The notes: generated by a model not told the origin, from the letters alone. DNA of 64,000 nt from Adiantum capillus-veneris (GCA_014529385.2 CM043950.1:154794045-154858044); one strand, 5' to 3'. Positions 8,906 to 20,209 are shown, counted from the first letter of the stretch. Numbers and translations are program-made.

Positions 8906-9991
8906 TCTGTCCAAAGAGCCACCACTTTCTCTCTAAGCTCTGAGTCCAACAAGATCCTCTCAGGATGCGTAGCATCGTGCTCCCCCTCCTCTGTCTATTT
9001 GTCACCGTGAGGATCACTAGTGCATGGTCCAAAAGGATGTCCCAGCCAAGATGCAAACTGACCCGCCCAAGTCACAGATGTGGTCACTAGAGTAGAAGCG
9101 ATCTATCCGACATAGATTCACTCCTCCCACTCTGCGGTTCGAGCGAGAGAAGACCAAGCTGTCTGGGGGCCTCGCAAAGTAGAGTTCTACCAAACATTTG
9201 AAACCCTCAAAGTCATACATAGCCTCTCCAGGCTGCCAACTCAGCTCCGGGCAGGGACCGGTTGAACGAGAGGGGTGAGGCAGGGAGGGGGAGGAGGCGG
9301 AGAGGGAGGGGCGGAGGTGGAGGGTGAGGTGGAGGGTGGAGCTGGGACGCTCTCCTACTGAAAAGGGTCGAAACAGTTTCCTATGGGAACCCAATGCTAC
9401 TACTGGCCTGAAGCCTCGCAACCACTCGGAGGGCCAGGATGACATGGTGGCCCTTGTCAACGTCAACCACGAACATGGTGTCAGCCTCCTCTTCCTGAAC
9501 TCAAGGCTTAGGGGGTGAGTCTTCCTGAGTACCGTGTGACTCTGTCTGCTACTGCTTGCCAGCCCTAGGAGGCTGGGGCTGGGCAGGTTGGCCTCCTCGA
9601 CAAGCACTTCGATAGCTAGGTCGAAACCATGGCGCCAGTGTCGAAAATGAGCTCGAGCTGCTTGGATGGCCAGGGGGCTCATCACAATGACCTCGGACAC
9701 CATCTCGGGAGTCTCATACTCTATCTTGCAATAGCCACGCCCGAGAAGCTGAACGTCGAGGATCTTGCCCACCTCTGCTAAAAGGCAGGCCTGGAAAAGA
9801 TCACGCACCTCTCCTCTGCTTGGGCGGGTGCTGATGATCTTGCAGATGATGGAGGTCGCCTGGAGACGCTCCACCTTTACTGCGCGGCTCGCTTGCTCTG
9901 TCGGCAAAAGAGCAAGTCGGATGGTGGGCTCTACAAGGTCAGGCGAGGGGGCTTCTTGAGAGTCCCTTTGGGGTGGAGCATGAGCCTCCAT
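8906..9991 (-). pseudogene. LINE-A ORF1 fused by deletion to endonuclease fragments
   Basis: A 324-residue ORF (9991-9017) begins MEAHAPPQRD. Residues about 40-130 (VRDLFQACLLAEVGKILDVQ, GRGYCKIEYETPEMVSEVI) resemble the DUF4283-type ORF1 of plant LINEs. The last 75 residues are a displaced piece of the LINE endonuclease region, also seen at about 24500-24690. Positions 8906-9060 match 24370-24510, the endonuclease end (a LILTV-type motif after DHA). The ORF is therefore a deletion fusion of ORF1 to ORF2, not a normal gene, although it is open for its full length. The downstream RT is missing except for the inverted scrap. Confidence 0.65.
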
Positions 9992-10526
9992 CTATGTCTG
10001 CTGTTGTGATGGAAAGGGGCCGAGAGAAGAAAACTTTTTGAGAAGCTCCGACGGGTAATGCCAAAGAAACTTCACTCTCGAGGCGAAGCAGAGTGAGTCC
10101 CGGCGAGTGCGTCGAGACCGTCGCCGATAGGCTGTAAACAGCCCACCACAACGGAGGCGGGGCGGGCAGGCAATGAAGCAAAACGGGAGGCAAGGGGCAG
10201 TAGTGAGCAGAGTGCGGGCAGGTTTCGGGCGAAAAAACAGCGTGCACGTGCTAGGCGGGGGGGAGCACGCTGAGGGTTGGCGGAGGGTTACGCGCACGAC
10301 TCAGCACGTTGGGGAGGGCAAAATGGTTGTGCGTAGGAGGTGGGGCTAAAAGAGGCTACGCTAGGGGGCTGCTTGAGAGTCCCTGTGGGTTGGAGCATGA
10401 GCCTCCATCTATGTCTGTTGTTGTGATGGAATGGGACCGAGTGAAGACCACCCTCTGAGAAGCTACGACGGTAATGTCAAAAAATTTCATTATCGAGACG
10501 AAACACATTGAGGCCTTTTTTTTCTT

Positions 10527-10564
<38 letters not shown>

Positions 10565-10779
10565 CGGGGGTGGGCGAGCAGGGGGGAAGACCAACAATGG
10601 TAATGGCTGGCCAGGAGGGAGGCGGGCTGAAGGTCAACGAGCAGCACGGGGGGGGGGGGGGGACAATGGGTGAGAGGGATGCAGCACAGGGGGTGAAACA
10701 GAACGGGTAGGACAGCGCGAGGGCTGAAGGGGGGGTAGCGCGAAGAGGATTAAGGGTGGGCGACTCAGCAGGCAGCGAG
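9992..10779 (-). mobile_element. LINE-A 5' region with duplicated start block and poly-G tracts
   Basis: Two diverged copies of a block of about 120 bp containing the ORF1 start (MEAHAP) occur at about 9955-10078 and 10370-10490, 415 bp apart, like tandem 5'-UTR monomers of a LINE. Between and beyond them are Pro-rich shadow ORFs caused by poly-G runs (about 10531-10563, 10649-10662). No other gene is visible. Confidence 0.5.
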
Positions 10780-10929
10780 CCTCGGGACTAAGTGGCACGG
10801 GCATGAGAGGGTGGGATCTACGGCCGAGGGATTGTGGGCTGTAGATCTGGAATGCGGGTACCCTAGATTACTTTTGTAAAAACTAAACTACGGTACCCGA
10901 GTTTTGAAAGTAAACTAGGGTACCCACGT

Positions 10930-11003
10930 GGGTTTTTAACCCGTGACCTCACCCATGAGAGGCGCACACCCTAACCACTACGCCATGCGCGCGTTGTGAA
11001 ACG
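10930..11003 (-). other. tRNA-like segment (SINE head or captured tRNA relic)
   Basis: The minus strand contains TGGCGTAGTGG, an exact match to the Pol III A-box consensus, and about 35 bases on a B-box-like GGTTAAAAACC. A complete cloverleaf cannot be drawn confidently because the acceptor stem and B box are degenerate, so this is a tRNA-derived relic inside the MITE rather than a functional tRNA gene. Confidence 0.5.
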
Positions 11004-11050
11004 TGGGGACCCTAATTTACTTATAACATGTATGCGCAAGGGCGACAGCT

Positions 11051-11122
11051 GAAAGTAATCTAGGGTACCCTAGTTTACTTTTTATAATTAAAAAGTAAAC
11101 TAGGGTACCCTAGATTACTTTC
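11051..11122. repeat. perfect palindrome within the MITE
   Basis: Two perfect 33-base arms flank a 6-base centre (ATAATT). The repeated core CTAGGGTACCCTAG is itself palindromic and also occurs nearby in diverged form (about 10855-10925), and a similar motif appears at about 21285-21300 in an unrelated LTR. Confidence 0.85.
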
Positions 11123-11214
11123 GGCGCCGCCAGTGGGATCTACGGCCCACAATCCCCCGACCGTAGATCCCACCCTCTCATGCCCGTGCCACTTAGTCCT
11201 GAGGGGCAGCGAGC

Positions 11215-11700
11215 TCGAAGTTCCGTTTGTGTCCCCACTAATTGTGCCTTGTACTTATCCAGTGAGTTGTCAAACCTGCACTTGGTCTTATAGACCCACC
11301 TGACACCAATCACTTTCCACTTTCGGGGTCCGGGAACTAAGGTCCAAGTGTGGTTCCGCTCCAAAGCTCCAATATCAACTCACATAACATCCTGCCACTC
11401 TGGTTGTGAAAGGGCCTCTAAGATAGTGATTGGTTTCCTAGCCGGATAAATCAAGGCTAGGAGGGCATAATTAGTGTGCAAAAGAGCACGCGTAGACTCA
11501 CTGCTTGGAGTACGTCGAGACGGGGTGAGAGGCCTTGTTCCTCCCATTCGGGAGGCATCTCGGAAAGTCCAAAATCCTTTAGTGTCTGATGCAGCCACTT
11601 GGGAATCCTGACCATGTCCGGCTGCTCGTTCTCGTCAAAAGCATCAGCCTCAAATGCTCCGGGATCAATACATGGTCGTCCTTCGGGAAGTGGGATGGTA
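11215..11700 (-). pseudogene. Ty1/copia pre-RT and RT N-terminal fragment
   Basis: The minus strand reads PEWQDVM, then NHTWTLVP, then VIGVRWVYKTKCRFDNSLDK, the start of copia reverse transcriptase, preceded by a linker containing VRIPKWLHQTLKDFGLSEM. Stops and a frame change interrupt it and the catalytic YVDD is absent. The Mutator-like MITE is inserted at its RT end. Confidence 0.7.
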
Positions 11701-12015
11701 CTGGGCATCTCCCATGTCGTGCTAGAATAGTCTTGATTCTCTGGTGGAGCCTCCATCGATGTCGTGGTCGCCCCCATAGATGTGGGCATCTGGCTCTCCC
11801 AAGCTTAGTGGCTCTTTCCACTAATATACCTCTGGTAAAAGTGGGTTCTAAAGTCTGCTACGAAGCACGCTCACCCTGCTGCTGAGTCACTGCTCTAAAG
11901 AAGTCAGTGATCTCTCTCGGTGAATGTCTCCCACTACCTGGTCTTCTCAAGAGACTTTCCCTCTAGCAAAAACAACCCGAGGCATCTCTGATCCTAATGT
12001 CTCGGTTAGAGAGGT
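11701..12015 (-). pseudogene. LINE-B ORF2 C-terminal fragment (copy 4)
   Basis: The minus strand reads DQRCLGLFLLE, then REITDFFRA, then FTRGILVERATKLG, then LHQRIKTILARHGRCP, matching the C-terminus of LINE-B seen at 34735-35055 and 12545-12826. Frames are broken. It abuts the copia fragment. Confidence 0.65.
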
Positions 12016-12245
12016 AAATGAGGGGCTCGGTGAGTCGCCATAGGATTACCATCTTCAGCTTATTGGATTGGTACACCTCATAGGATGAACAAAGATTTTT
12101 TTTACCTCCCATTGTGAACGTCCTCTTGGTTCCACTCTTCGTGTCCTAAGAGATGTTGAGGGGTTGTTATGTGCAGCGGAATTGTTTTAGGTTTTTAACG
12201 TAGGATTTATGCTCCGCACAAACTCAAGGATTCCGGGACAGGAGG

Positions 12246-12248
<3 letters not shown>

Positions 12249-12328
<80 letters not shown>

Positions 12329-12332
12329 GAAA
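12249..12332 (+). repeat. (GA)n tract at a LINE-B 3' end
   Basis: About 42 GA units on the plus strand, that is (CT)n on the minus strand, start directly after the minus-strand LINE-B 3' terminus (ACATTTCATTTCTCT). The same junction recurs at 12940 and 35232. Confidence 0.9.
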
Positions 12333-12826
12333 TGTTATATTAACGTCTTCCAAAGGCCAAAGTGACTAGTGAGACCAGAAAGTTACAATGTGGTGGATCT
12401 GATACAAAGCCAAAGTAACAAGAGTACCAAGAGTAACAAGATGACAAAATGACAGAATGACAAAATGACAAAATAAAATACTATGGAATCCTAAACTGCT
12501 AGGTGTTGAACTAAGCAGCTAAACAACTAGCTGGGATAGCTAGATCACAGGAGATCCAGCATCGGTCGCTGGCGGATCTCATCGATCTCCTCCATGGTCA
12601 GTAGTCTGACCGGGCATCGTGCATGTCGAGCCAAAGTGATCTGAATCCTCTGATGCAGCCTCCGTCGATGCTGTGTAGTCCTCTGCAGTCGTGGGCGTCT
12701 GGATCTCCCCAGCTCAGTCGCTCGGTCAATCAGTGTGCCTCTGGTGTAAGGTGACGAGCTCTGCTTTGGTAGTAACTCCTCCGGGTGTCCAGTGGCAGCT
12801 CTAAAGAAGTCTGTGATCTGTCTCAC
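12333..12826 (-). mobile_element. LINE-B 3' end (copy 3), C-terminus and 3' UTR
   Basis: The minus-strand ORF 12826-12545 reads RQITDFFRAATGH, then YTRGTLIDRATELG, then LHQRIQITLARHARCP and ends MLDLL. The 3' UTR follows to the (CT)n tail. The copy begins right at the (CT)n tail of copy 2, so the two 3' ends lie in tandem, either as a 5'-truncated insertion into the microsatellite or as a repeat-mediated duplication. Confidence 0.7.
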
Positions 12827-12940
<114 letters not shown>

Positions 12941-13237
12941 ATGAAATGAAATGCTATATTAACGTCTTCAAAAGGCCATAGTGACCTATGAGACCAGAAA
13001 GATCTGATACACTAACAAAATAAAAATACTATGGAATCGTAAGTTACTAGATGTGAACTAAGCAGCTAGCTGGGATTGTGCAGGATATGAGTAGAGGGTG
13101 AATGGGGTCTTAAGACAACACAATGTGGGTGTATCCTCAGAAAGAGATAAATCACAGGAGATCCAACATCGATCGCTAGCGGATCTCATCAATCTCCTCC
13201 ATGGTCAGTAGTCTGACCAAGCGTCGTGCATGTCGGG

Positions 13238-14390
13238 TCAAAGTGATCCGAATCCTCTGATGCAGCCTCCTCGATGCTTTGTAGTCTCCAGCTCAGTCAC
13301 ACGGTCGATCAGCGTGCCTCTGGTGCAAGGAGGGTGTGGGCTCTGCTGATGCAGTGTGTGTCCAGTATATGCTCTAAAGAAGTCTGTGATCCGTCTCTGA
13401 GACTGGCTAGCCTCTCCTCGCATCAGGCTCTCTCTGTGTTTGTGCAGCTCGAGCAAATACAAACCCAGGCATCTCTAGTCCTTGTACCCCATGACTCTGG
13501 ATAGTGGTCCAAAGCCCTCTCATAGTAGACTAGGCAGTGGCATATGTAGTACAACTCTCTCTCAGGCTCTATGTGACACAAGGGGCATATCTTGGCCTCT
13601 GCTAGTACTCCACTGTATCTCCCACTCTCGACCCGCAGTTGGTGTGAAGATGTGTGTATCTGGCCAGTAGCACATCGTATCCCATGAGACAAGTGGGTGC
13701 CCATGTATCTGGCCTCGTCACAACACCATCCTCAGTAAGCTGGAGAAGGTGCTCTCTATAGAAAAGCCATCTTCGTGCCCAACTCCTGAGCCGGTTGTAT
13801 CCAAGTCCTCCTAGTATCTAGCTGAGTCAGGTCTTGGCGGATGAGCCTGGTGATCTCAGATTGTGTAAGAGTTAGAGAGGGTGCATCCACCTATGAGTAC
13901 TAGAAGGGGGCAATCAGTCTATGCTAAACCCATGTGCTTGAAACCATGTTGTCATCTCCCCATACCAACATTATGTATCTCCGTGCATGGCTAACTATCG
14001 AGAGGACTCAAGTGCTAGGCGGACATATTTGTCTCTGGGAAGTTCCCCAAGTCAGTGAATGAAGGAGACTGATCTAGTGAGCGCCCCAACCACTAGTGGG
14101 GGGACAACTAGCTCTGCTCAGATAATGGCACGTGGTACTGAAGCCTTGGCTCTAATGAGCCGCGAGATCATAGAGACCAAAGGCTTCTCCATGTCCCCCT
14201 ATCCATCAGTGCGACCCGACCTCCCATAATGATCCAATGAAGGTCCCCATATCTCAGCTCCATAGAGCAATGCGGAAGCCACCAAAGTGTCAAAGAACCA
14301 GAGCTTTTGTCCGAGGGTTGTGAAACTGAACTTGTGAACACATTCTCTCCAATCTACCCAATGTTGCATGGTCTCTGGTCAGTCTAGTCT
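13238..14390 (-). pseudogene. LINE-B copy 2, C-terminal region with zinc motif and PIP-box
   Basis: The minus strand reads LERMCSQVQFHNPRTK (about 14350), then HLSHGIRCATGQIHTSSHQL, then the zinc-type motif CPLCHIEPERELYYICHC (13423-13704), then LLELHKHRESLM and QRRITDFF (13376-13399). QRRITDFF fits the PCNA-interacting consensus Q-x-x-I-x-x-F-F. Frames change several times. Confidence 0.65.
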
Positions 14391-14404
14391 CTGCTGTCAC
14401 AAAT

Positions 14405-14980
14405 TGATGACATGGCAGTGCCTGCACACACACACACACACACTCAAAAAGTGATGATGTGGCAGCCAATACGGATGCTCGGATTATGCGTTGATCGGCT
14501 GATGGGGCAGCATACGGAACCTCCGTGTTTTATGCTGACTGTACAGATTTTCGCAGTCTACGCTGACTGGCTGACGTGGCAGTGTGTACAGATTTCCGCA
14601 ATTACTGATGGCTGCTTTTGCTGACAGATTTGATAGAAGAGGCTTTTGGAGCCATTCCTTTTAAGTTTAATGCTTTTGGGGCTCTACTTTTAGCAACCCT
14701 TGTAAACCTTTATAAGTGACCTCACTCTGCAGAGCATGTGGACGTAGAGTCTAAGAGCGAGCACCCGCGGGTCATTTGTACTTTGCTCAAAGCTTCATAT
14801 AAAAGAAATACTGAAAGGGGAGCCAGTCTTTGGGGCCAATATCTCTTGGCACGGAACTACGCCAGGCCATATCGACTCTCTTTTGATTTTGTGAAGTGTT
14901 TTGAAGTGAATCTCTATTGTGTCGCGGTAGAATCTTGACTTGGGGTGTCCAAGTTTGTTACATCTGGTGCTCTCCTCAAT
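14405..14980 (+). mobile_element. solo-LTR-like insertion in LINE-B copy 2
   Basis: The block interrupts the LINE RT just after GVVFSGPTFN. It begins TGATGACATGG, has a TATA-like CATATAAAAG at about 14797-14806, and ends ...TTGTTACA followed by TCTGGTGCTCTC, resembling an LTR plus the start of a primer binding site. AATT occurs on both sides. No partner LTR is in the window, so this remains tentative. It also contains a short (CA)n run. Confidence 0.4.
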
Positions 14981-14984
14981 TAAA

Positions 14985-15941
14985 TGTTGGTCCACTAAAG
15001 ACCACCCCAAGGTAGGTGTAAGCATCTGTATACTCCATTGTCTCCTGGTCGTATGTGAATGCGGGTGCTGACCTCCTGATCCATTGTGAGGTGGTATGAA
15101 ACACCATAATCTTGGTTTTACCAAGGTTGACAAACAAACCACTTTCATGGGCAAACCTTTGCAATGCATCCAAGTGACGTTGCATCCCCTCCGGAGAGTC
15201 GGAGATCAACACAATATCATCAGCATATAACAATAGTGGAATCCATGTCCCTGCCAGCTGTGCACCTCTATCACCATCTCTCTCAATATAGTCAGAAACC
15301 TCATCCACATACATACCCAATAGAGTAGGAGAAAGCGGGCAGCCCTGCATCACCCCAATAATGGAGTAAACCGGTGTAGATAGACCCTCTTGGGTGCGTA
15401 CATGCTCCACTACCGACCTGTATAATGCCATGATCCCCCAAATGAGCTCTGTGGGCACTCCCATCTCCTGTAGTCTGTGCATCAATCTAGCTTTGGGTAC
15501 TGTGTCAAATGCTTTGCGGAAGTCCACAAAGCTACAATAGATCCGTCTCCCATGTGATCTGCCCTCCTCAATAATGGCTTTGAGTGTCAGGATATGGTCA
15601 AGAGTAGAAAAACCTCTCGTGAACCTTGCTTGCTCGGCTGTGCGTATGCCCTCCCTCTGCCCATCTACTTAGCTACTGCTGCTCAAGAATGGATGCGTAC
15701 AACCGTGCCAATGTGTGTCCAATCTTGATAGTGCGATAATTCCCAAGCTCCATGGGGTCTCGTGACTTGAAGATAGACCTACAATAGTAGATAGGCTCCA
15801 AGTATCAGGAAATCCCTCGCACATGGCACGGTTGAACATAAATGCTAGTAGATATCTGGCATGCATGAAATGCTCGGACACTAAGCCATCATGATCATAT
15901 GCTCTCCTAGTCCTCATCTTGTCAATGGCCTTTTTCACCAT
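14985..15941 (-). pseudogene. LINE-B copy 2 reverse transcriptase
   Basis: The N-terminal part (15941-15669) reads MVKKAIDKMRTRRAYDHDGL; the core (15527-14985) reads DFRKAFDTVPKARLM, then GCPLSPTLLGMYVDEV, then LLLYADDIVLI with the catalytic YADD intact. The middle, including the fingers, is frame-shifted and partly deleted relative to copy 1. Confidence 0.8.
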
Positions 15942-16746
15942 CTCAGTGGTGAAAAAAGCACATGTGTGTGGGCATGGATCAGGGAGGGGTTGGGAAGGGG
16001 CAGCTGTCTAGGATATGTGTACAAAGATGATGCGTACTATCCCCAAGCCTTTGTAGAGGTAATGGCGGGGGGGGGGGGGGGGGGGGGGGGCGCTCATGAA
16101 AGAGTCGCCATGCCTCATGTGAGTCCTCACTCAGGAATAGCTGGTATAGATCCTGCTCTAGTTGAGATGAAAATGCCCTCTTCTTCCGCTGCACTAGGCG
16201 TAGGAAGTCAATTTGTGACTGTCTGTGAGTGATGTCCCCCAAAAGCACCTCCCTCTGAAGTCTGGCTCTTGCCTCGCGGCATTTCTCATCATACCAGCTG
16301 TTCTGGGGCATGCTCCCAGAATACCGTCTTTGCTCAAGCTGGTTGTGTGGGTTTGCCTCTGCTGTTGCATCATGTAATGTGTGTGTCAGAATAGTAGTAA
16401 GCTCCTCTAGAGGTCACCCTGGCTCCTTAGGGCACATGCGTCTGTAGATCCCATCTATGTATATGGAGTTCGTCTCCCGCGTGAAGGTGTAGCGAGTAGG
16501 GGCTGCTATCCGTGGCCTGTGTGCTACACTAAACTGGAAAGAGATGGTCATCGATGGAAGGGCATAATCCATTGCCACACCAATGGTTCTGGGTCCAACC
16601 GTGAGATCCTAGCTACTAGAGATGAAGCTCGGCTGTGCCATGACATAATCCACTATGTTGGCTCCATGTCTGTGTGGAAAGCATGTAAAACCTCCCGCAT
16701 CAGGAAATCTCTGTAGGCCATTCAAAATCGCCAGCCCATGTGCAAT

Positions 16747-17215
16747 CTATACGTCTATCAAGTGTCGTCCATACTCAGTATGTTCCACATCCTGTGATAG
16801 TCTGGACAGATCCGTCTCTGTAACATCCATGTTACAACTCTTCAGCATCTCCTCAGAAGTATCATAAAATATTGTCTGGTATTGGGCAGTCCTAGCATTG
16901 AAGTCCCCCAGAATGATAATGTCACCATCTTTAGAGAACTCCCATATGTCATCATCCAATTTAGAAAAGGGCGATTGCCCTTTGGATGGTGCATATACTG
17001 ACGTACTCGGTGGAAAGTAGCAAATAGAAATGTAATGATATCTGCTTGTCTTTGCTCTCAGTCTCACCCACATGTATCTAGCCTACTCATCCCTGCGGGC
17101 TATATGTATCAACGGCTGCAGCTCCTCCCTGAGTAATACCACCACTCCCCCCAAGCCCCGCCCTTTGTGCTCTGATCATGTCTCGTGTCTGCAGGCTGTC
17201 TCCCATATTAGCCTT
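16747..17215 (-). pseudogene. LINE-B copy 2 APE-type endonuclease
   Basis: The minus strand reads GLGGVVVLLREEL, then YISICYFPPSTSVYAPSKGQ, then IIILGDFNARTAQYQ; GDFN is the conserved endonuclease motif. The C-terminal half (the DH motif region, about 16320-16740) is present but frame-broken. Confidence 0.7.
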
Positions 17216-17331
17216 GATGATTAGCCATTGATTACACTCTTTCTTGCCTGATATCAATCGCCCTTCCTAGATAGGTTTTTTCATTGATAAGATGTATTCT
17301 GGATAACATTTTCGCCTTCTATGAGGGTTGA

Positions 17332-18935
17332 GTGGACCAGATCTTCCTCGTAGCCACTTGCTATTTTGATGTTGACTTTGAGAAGGCCTATGACAGAGTT
17401 GATTGGGATTTCTTGGAGGGGACTCTTTGCAGGATGGGTTTCCCGTCTCAGTGGATTTCTGGTATTGTTGGTCTTTATGGAAAACCAGTAGTGCAGTCAC
17501 AATTTGAGGCAGAGTTAGTAGATGTTTCAGTTGTCCAGATCTGTCAGACAGGGTTGTCCTCTTGCTCCTTCCTTGGAGTTTGCTGCTGATGACACGCTAC
17601 TTATGCTGAGATATTTGCTTGGTGTTCTGGATGCGATGCGTGAGACTCCCACAGTTTTCTGTCTGGCGAGTGGTGCCTGCATCAACTGGCATAAGTCTTA
17701 TGGTTTATTGGTTTGGTCAGATGATATTCCCACATGCGGTATAGATGAGGGTTCTGCTTGGCCACGACCTGGTCAAACATGCCGATATGTAGGATTCCAG
17801 GTTGTCATTGTTGGTTCACCTGAACAACAGAGTCCAAGAGTAGAGCACTTCTTACGAAGCTTATTGTTCGAGGGCTTTTCCCAAGGCAAGAACCTTGGAA
17901 GATGCTTTTACAGGCAGCCTTGGGCATAGTTGTTCCCGGAGGAGGTATTCGAGATGGAGATACTTGGCATCCTGGCATACATTTCATTTTCACTAAAGCC
18001 CCATTGAGTTCGATTTCCCTTTTCCCGTTCATGCCTTCTCTGCTTCAGATATAGATTTCCATGCGGCACGCTCTCGTTCGTTCTCCCCCTTCATGCGAGA
18101 GGAGATAGAGCGATATCCCCTCATATGGAGTTCATACCTTTTGGATGGGGAGGGCAGACAGTTTGGAGAGAGGATTCATATTGATTGGGCATCTAGGACA
18201 GTGATCTAGCCTCTTCTCTGCTGAAAGGTAACCTCTTCTCTACGCACCTTTGGGAGACCTTTATGGTAATCACAGAGGCACAACAGAGCGGATTTCTGAG
18301 ATTGATAGAGCTATTCCACCTCATTGGATAGATATAATGAGCGGTATTCGGATGCCTGCACATAGTAGTTGGGATGGTTTCTTTCATCAAAGCAGGCTGC
18401 TCTTGGTTCGACTTCGGTCTATGCTTTTCTTAGTGGCAGATGCTTCCCACACCCATAGTCTCCAAAGAGCAACATCATCTGAAGAATCATAGTCGGAAAA
18501 TCCTGAACAAAAGTGAGTCGTACATGAGCCAAGTCTATCTGCTGCCCCATTTCACAACTCTATTGGGATCCTCATGAGTGGAGGTGACCTCATTTTGATG
18601 ATGCATGTGCTCCAATATCTTCTTTTGAGTACACGGTGAGGATAGGGAGATTGTCATTGATTCGTCAGTAGAGAGAGCAGCACACTCGTTTGAGGGTATG
18701 CTTACATGCCGGCTTATCACATGTGTATATATGCGCCAGTTTTGGTCATCTATTTGGGACTTGCAAGTTGCACACCGCATCTCATTTTTGCTGTGGTTTG
18801 ATGGATCATGCGGGTTTACAAGTTGGGACATGGACTGCTGCTATGGGATATGACTCTCGTTGCCTCAAATGTACTTTGCAGAGCCTGGAGTCAGCAGCTC
18901 ACTGTCTGTGGTCATGCCCGAGTAGGTGGAGGGGT
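17332..18935 (+). pseudogene. LINE-A fragment: RT to C-terminal zinc region
   Basis: The plus strand reads FEKAYDRVDWDFLEGTLCRM (17380-17440), then RQGCPLAPS followed after a deletion by FAADDTLLML (17550-17615), then GACINWHKSYGL, and finally a C-terminal zinc motif CLKCTLQSLESAAHCLWSC (18855-18915). It is the same family as 21.4-24.8 kb. Several frames are used, so it is dead. Confidence 0.7.
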
Positions 18936-20185
18936 GGGCCTCTGAAAGAAATCTGTAATCTGTAGCTGTTGTAATCCTCCCTCGCGTGCTGTGTGGGTCT
19001 GCAGAGCTCTCTTCCTATGTCGCTGAGTATCTAGTAAGAACTGGCCAAAACTGTGAGGGCGTCTGTCTCTGATGGTCTCATATATGCACTGCATCTGCAG
19101 ACAAAATGATCCTTTCTCTCTACCTCGTCATGACAGTCTGCAAATCCTGTCTGCGGGATGCAAGCTGCTCTGTCAGTCTCTATCTCAAGATGGTGTGATG
19201 AAACTCTGAGTTGTCCAAAAGCCACTTGTGGAGACTTTGACAAGAAAGCCTCTAGCTGTTGTAATCCTCCCTCGTGTGCTGTGTGGGTCTGCAGAGCTCT
19301 CTTCCTATGTCGCTGAGTATCTAGTAAGAACTGGCCAAAACTGTGAGGGCATCTGTCTCTGATGGTCTCATATATACACTGTATCTGCAGACAAAATGAT
19401 CCTTTCTCTCTACCTCGTCATGACATTCTGCCAATCCTGTCTGCGGGATGCAAGCTGCTCTGTCAGTCTCTATCTCAAGATGGTGTGATGAAACTCTGAG
19501 TTGTCCAAAAGCCACTTGTGTAGACTTTGACAAGAAAGCCTCTAGGTATCGTGGCCTCTGTATGAACCCATCCTCCGAGATGCTCATGAACTGGTCTCTA
19601 TAGTATAGCTTCTTCGGCGGTAATGCCTGCCATGGTGAGATCCATGTCCGTTGTGTGTGGAGTTTCCAAAGATCCTGCCATAGAACTCGCCTCATTGTGT
19701 GAGAGTCGAAGGTGTGGTGCATCCATTTCATACTGGAAAGGTGGTAATCTGTCCATGTCAATTCCATGCTGTGTAAACCATTGTGTAACTTGTGCATACC
19801 GTGAGCCTCTATCCCCTTAAATTCTCTGAAGGATAGCTGATGTGAGGACATGTTTCTGAATCTGTAGATAAGGCATATAGTCTGGAAGAGTGCCTCCACT
19901 GGCATTGATGGTGCAGCAAACTGAGCCCTGATGATGTCATGGGCGACAAAAGGTTTGCGGTGAATCATTCTTGAAAGCATCCGGGGCCTCTCTAACTGGG
20001 CCCACCAATGTGTGGCTAGGCCGGGGGCCCAAACCGCTGCGGCATACATCAAAGAAGGGGTGACTAATGTGTCGAAAAGCCACCTTTTTGTCCTCGGCTC
20101 CTGGAAGTGTGCTTGGTGGCTGTGACGCTCTAGCTCTTGTCATGGTGAAGCGTGTAGCGGTCGCTGCAAAAGTCACTTCCAGGTA
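18936..20185 (-). pseudogene. LINE-B-related ORF2 C-terminal fragment (copy 5)
   Basis: A 243-residue minus-strand ORF (20052-19321) reads MYAAAVWAPGLATHWWAQLE, then RMIHRKPFVAHDIIRAQFAA, then SISEDGFIQRPRYLE, aligning by eye with the region after RT in copy 1 (33.9-34.5 kb), but it is a different subfamily. The end reads QLQITDFF (18945-18968), again a PIP-box match. A 290-bp block is duplicated in tandem inside it. Confidence 0.65.
18964..19543. repeat. 290-bp tandem duplication inside LINE-B copy 5
   Basis: Positions 18964-19253 and 19254-19543 are almost identical with a period of 290 bp (for example CTGTTGTAATCCTCCCTCG at 18966 and 19256). It duplicates the zinc-to-PIP portion of the LINE ORF. 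Confidence 0.9.
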
Positions 20186-20209
20186 GACATATCAAGGGAC
20201 CACCTCCGC

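Larger units (their letters stand above)
10780..11204. mobile_element. Mutator-like MITE with about 70-bp inverted repeats
   Basis: Left arm 10780-10850 and right arm 11134-11204 are near-perfect inverted copies, starting CCTCGGGACTAAG on the left and CCTCAGGACTAAG on the right when read inwards. The element is flanked by the direct repeat GGCAGCGAG (10771-10779 and 11205-11213). A 9-bp target-site duplication with long terminal inverted repeats is the signature of Mutator-like elements. At 425 bp with no ORF it is non-autonomous. Confidence 0.7.
12941..17215 (-). mobile_element. LINE-B copy 2, nearly full ORF2 but decayed
   Basis: Read on the minus strand, endonuclease (17215-16747), linker (16311-15979), RT (15941-14985) and the C-terminal zinc and PIP region (14390-13238) are in the same order as in copy 1 at 31.4-35.3 kb. 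The 3' UTR runs to (CT)n at 12940. The copy is broken by frameshifts, a poly-G expansion at 16070-16090 and an inserted LTR-like block at 14405-14980. Confidence 0.75.

Noticed and set aside
9017-9991. Single-copy host gene of 324 residues
   Set aside because: Its two parts match LINE ORF1 and LINE endonuclease sequence seen elsewhere in the window.
10930-11003. Functional tRNA gene
   Set aside because: The A box is perfect but the B box and acceptor stem are degenerate and no clean cloverleaf can be drawn.
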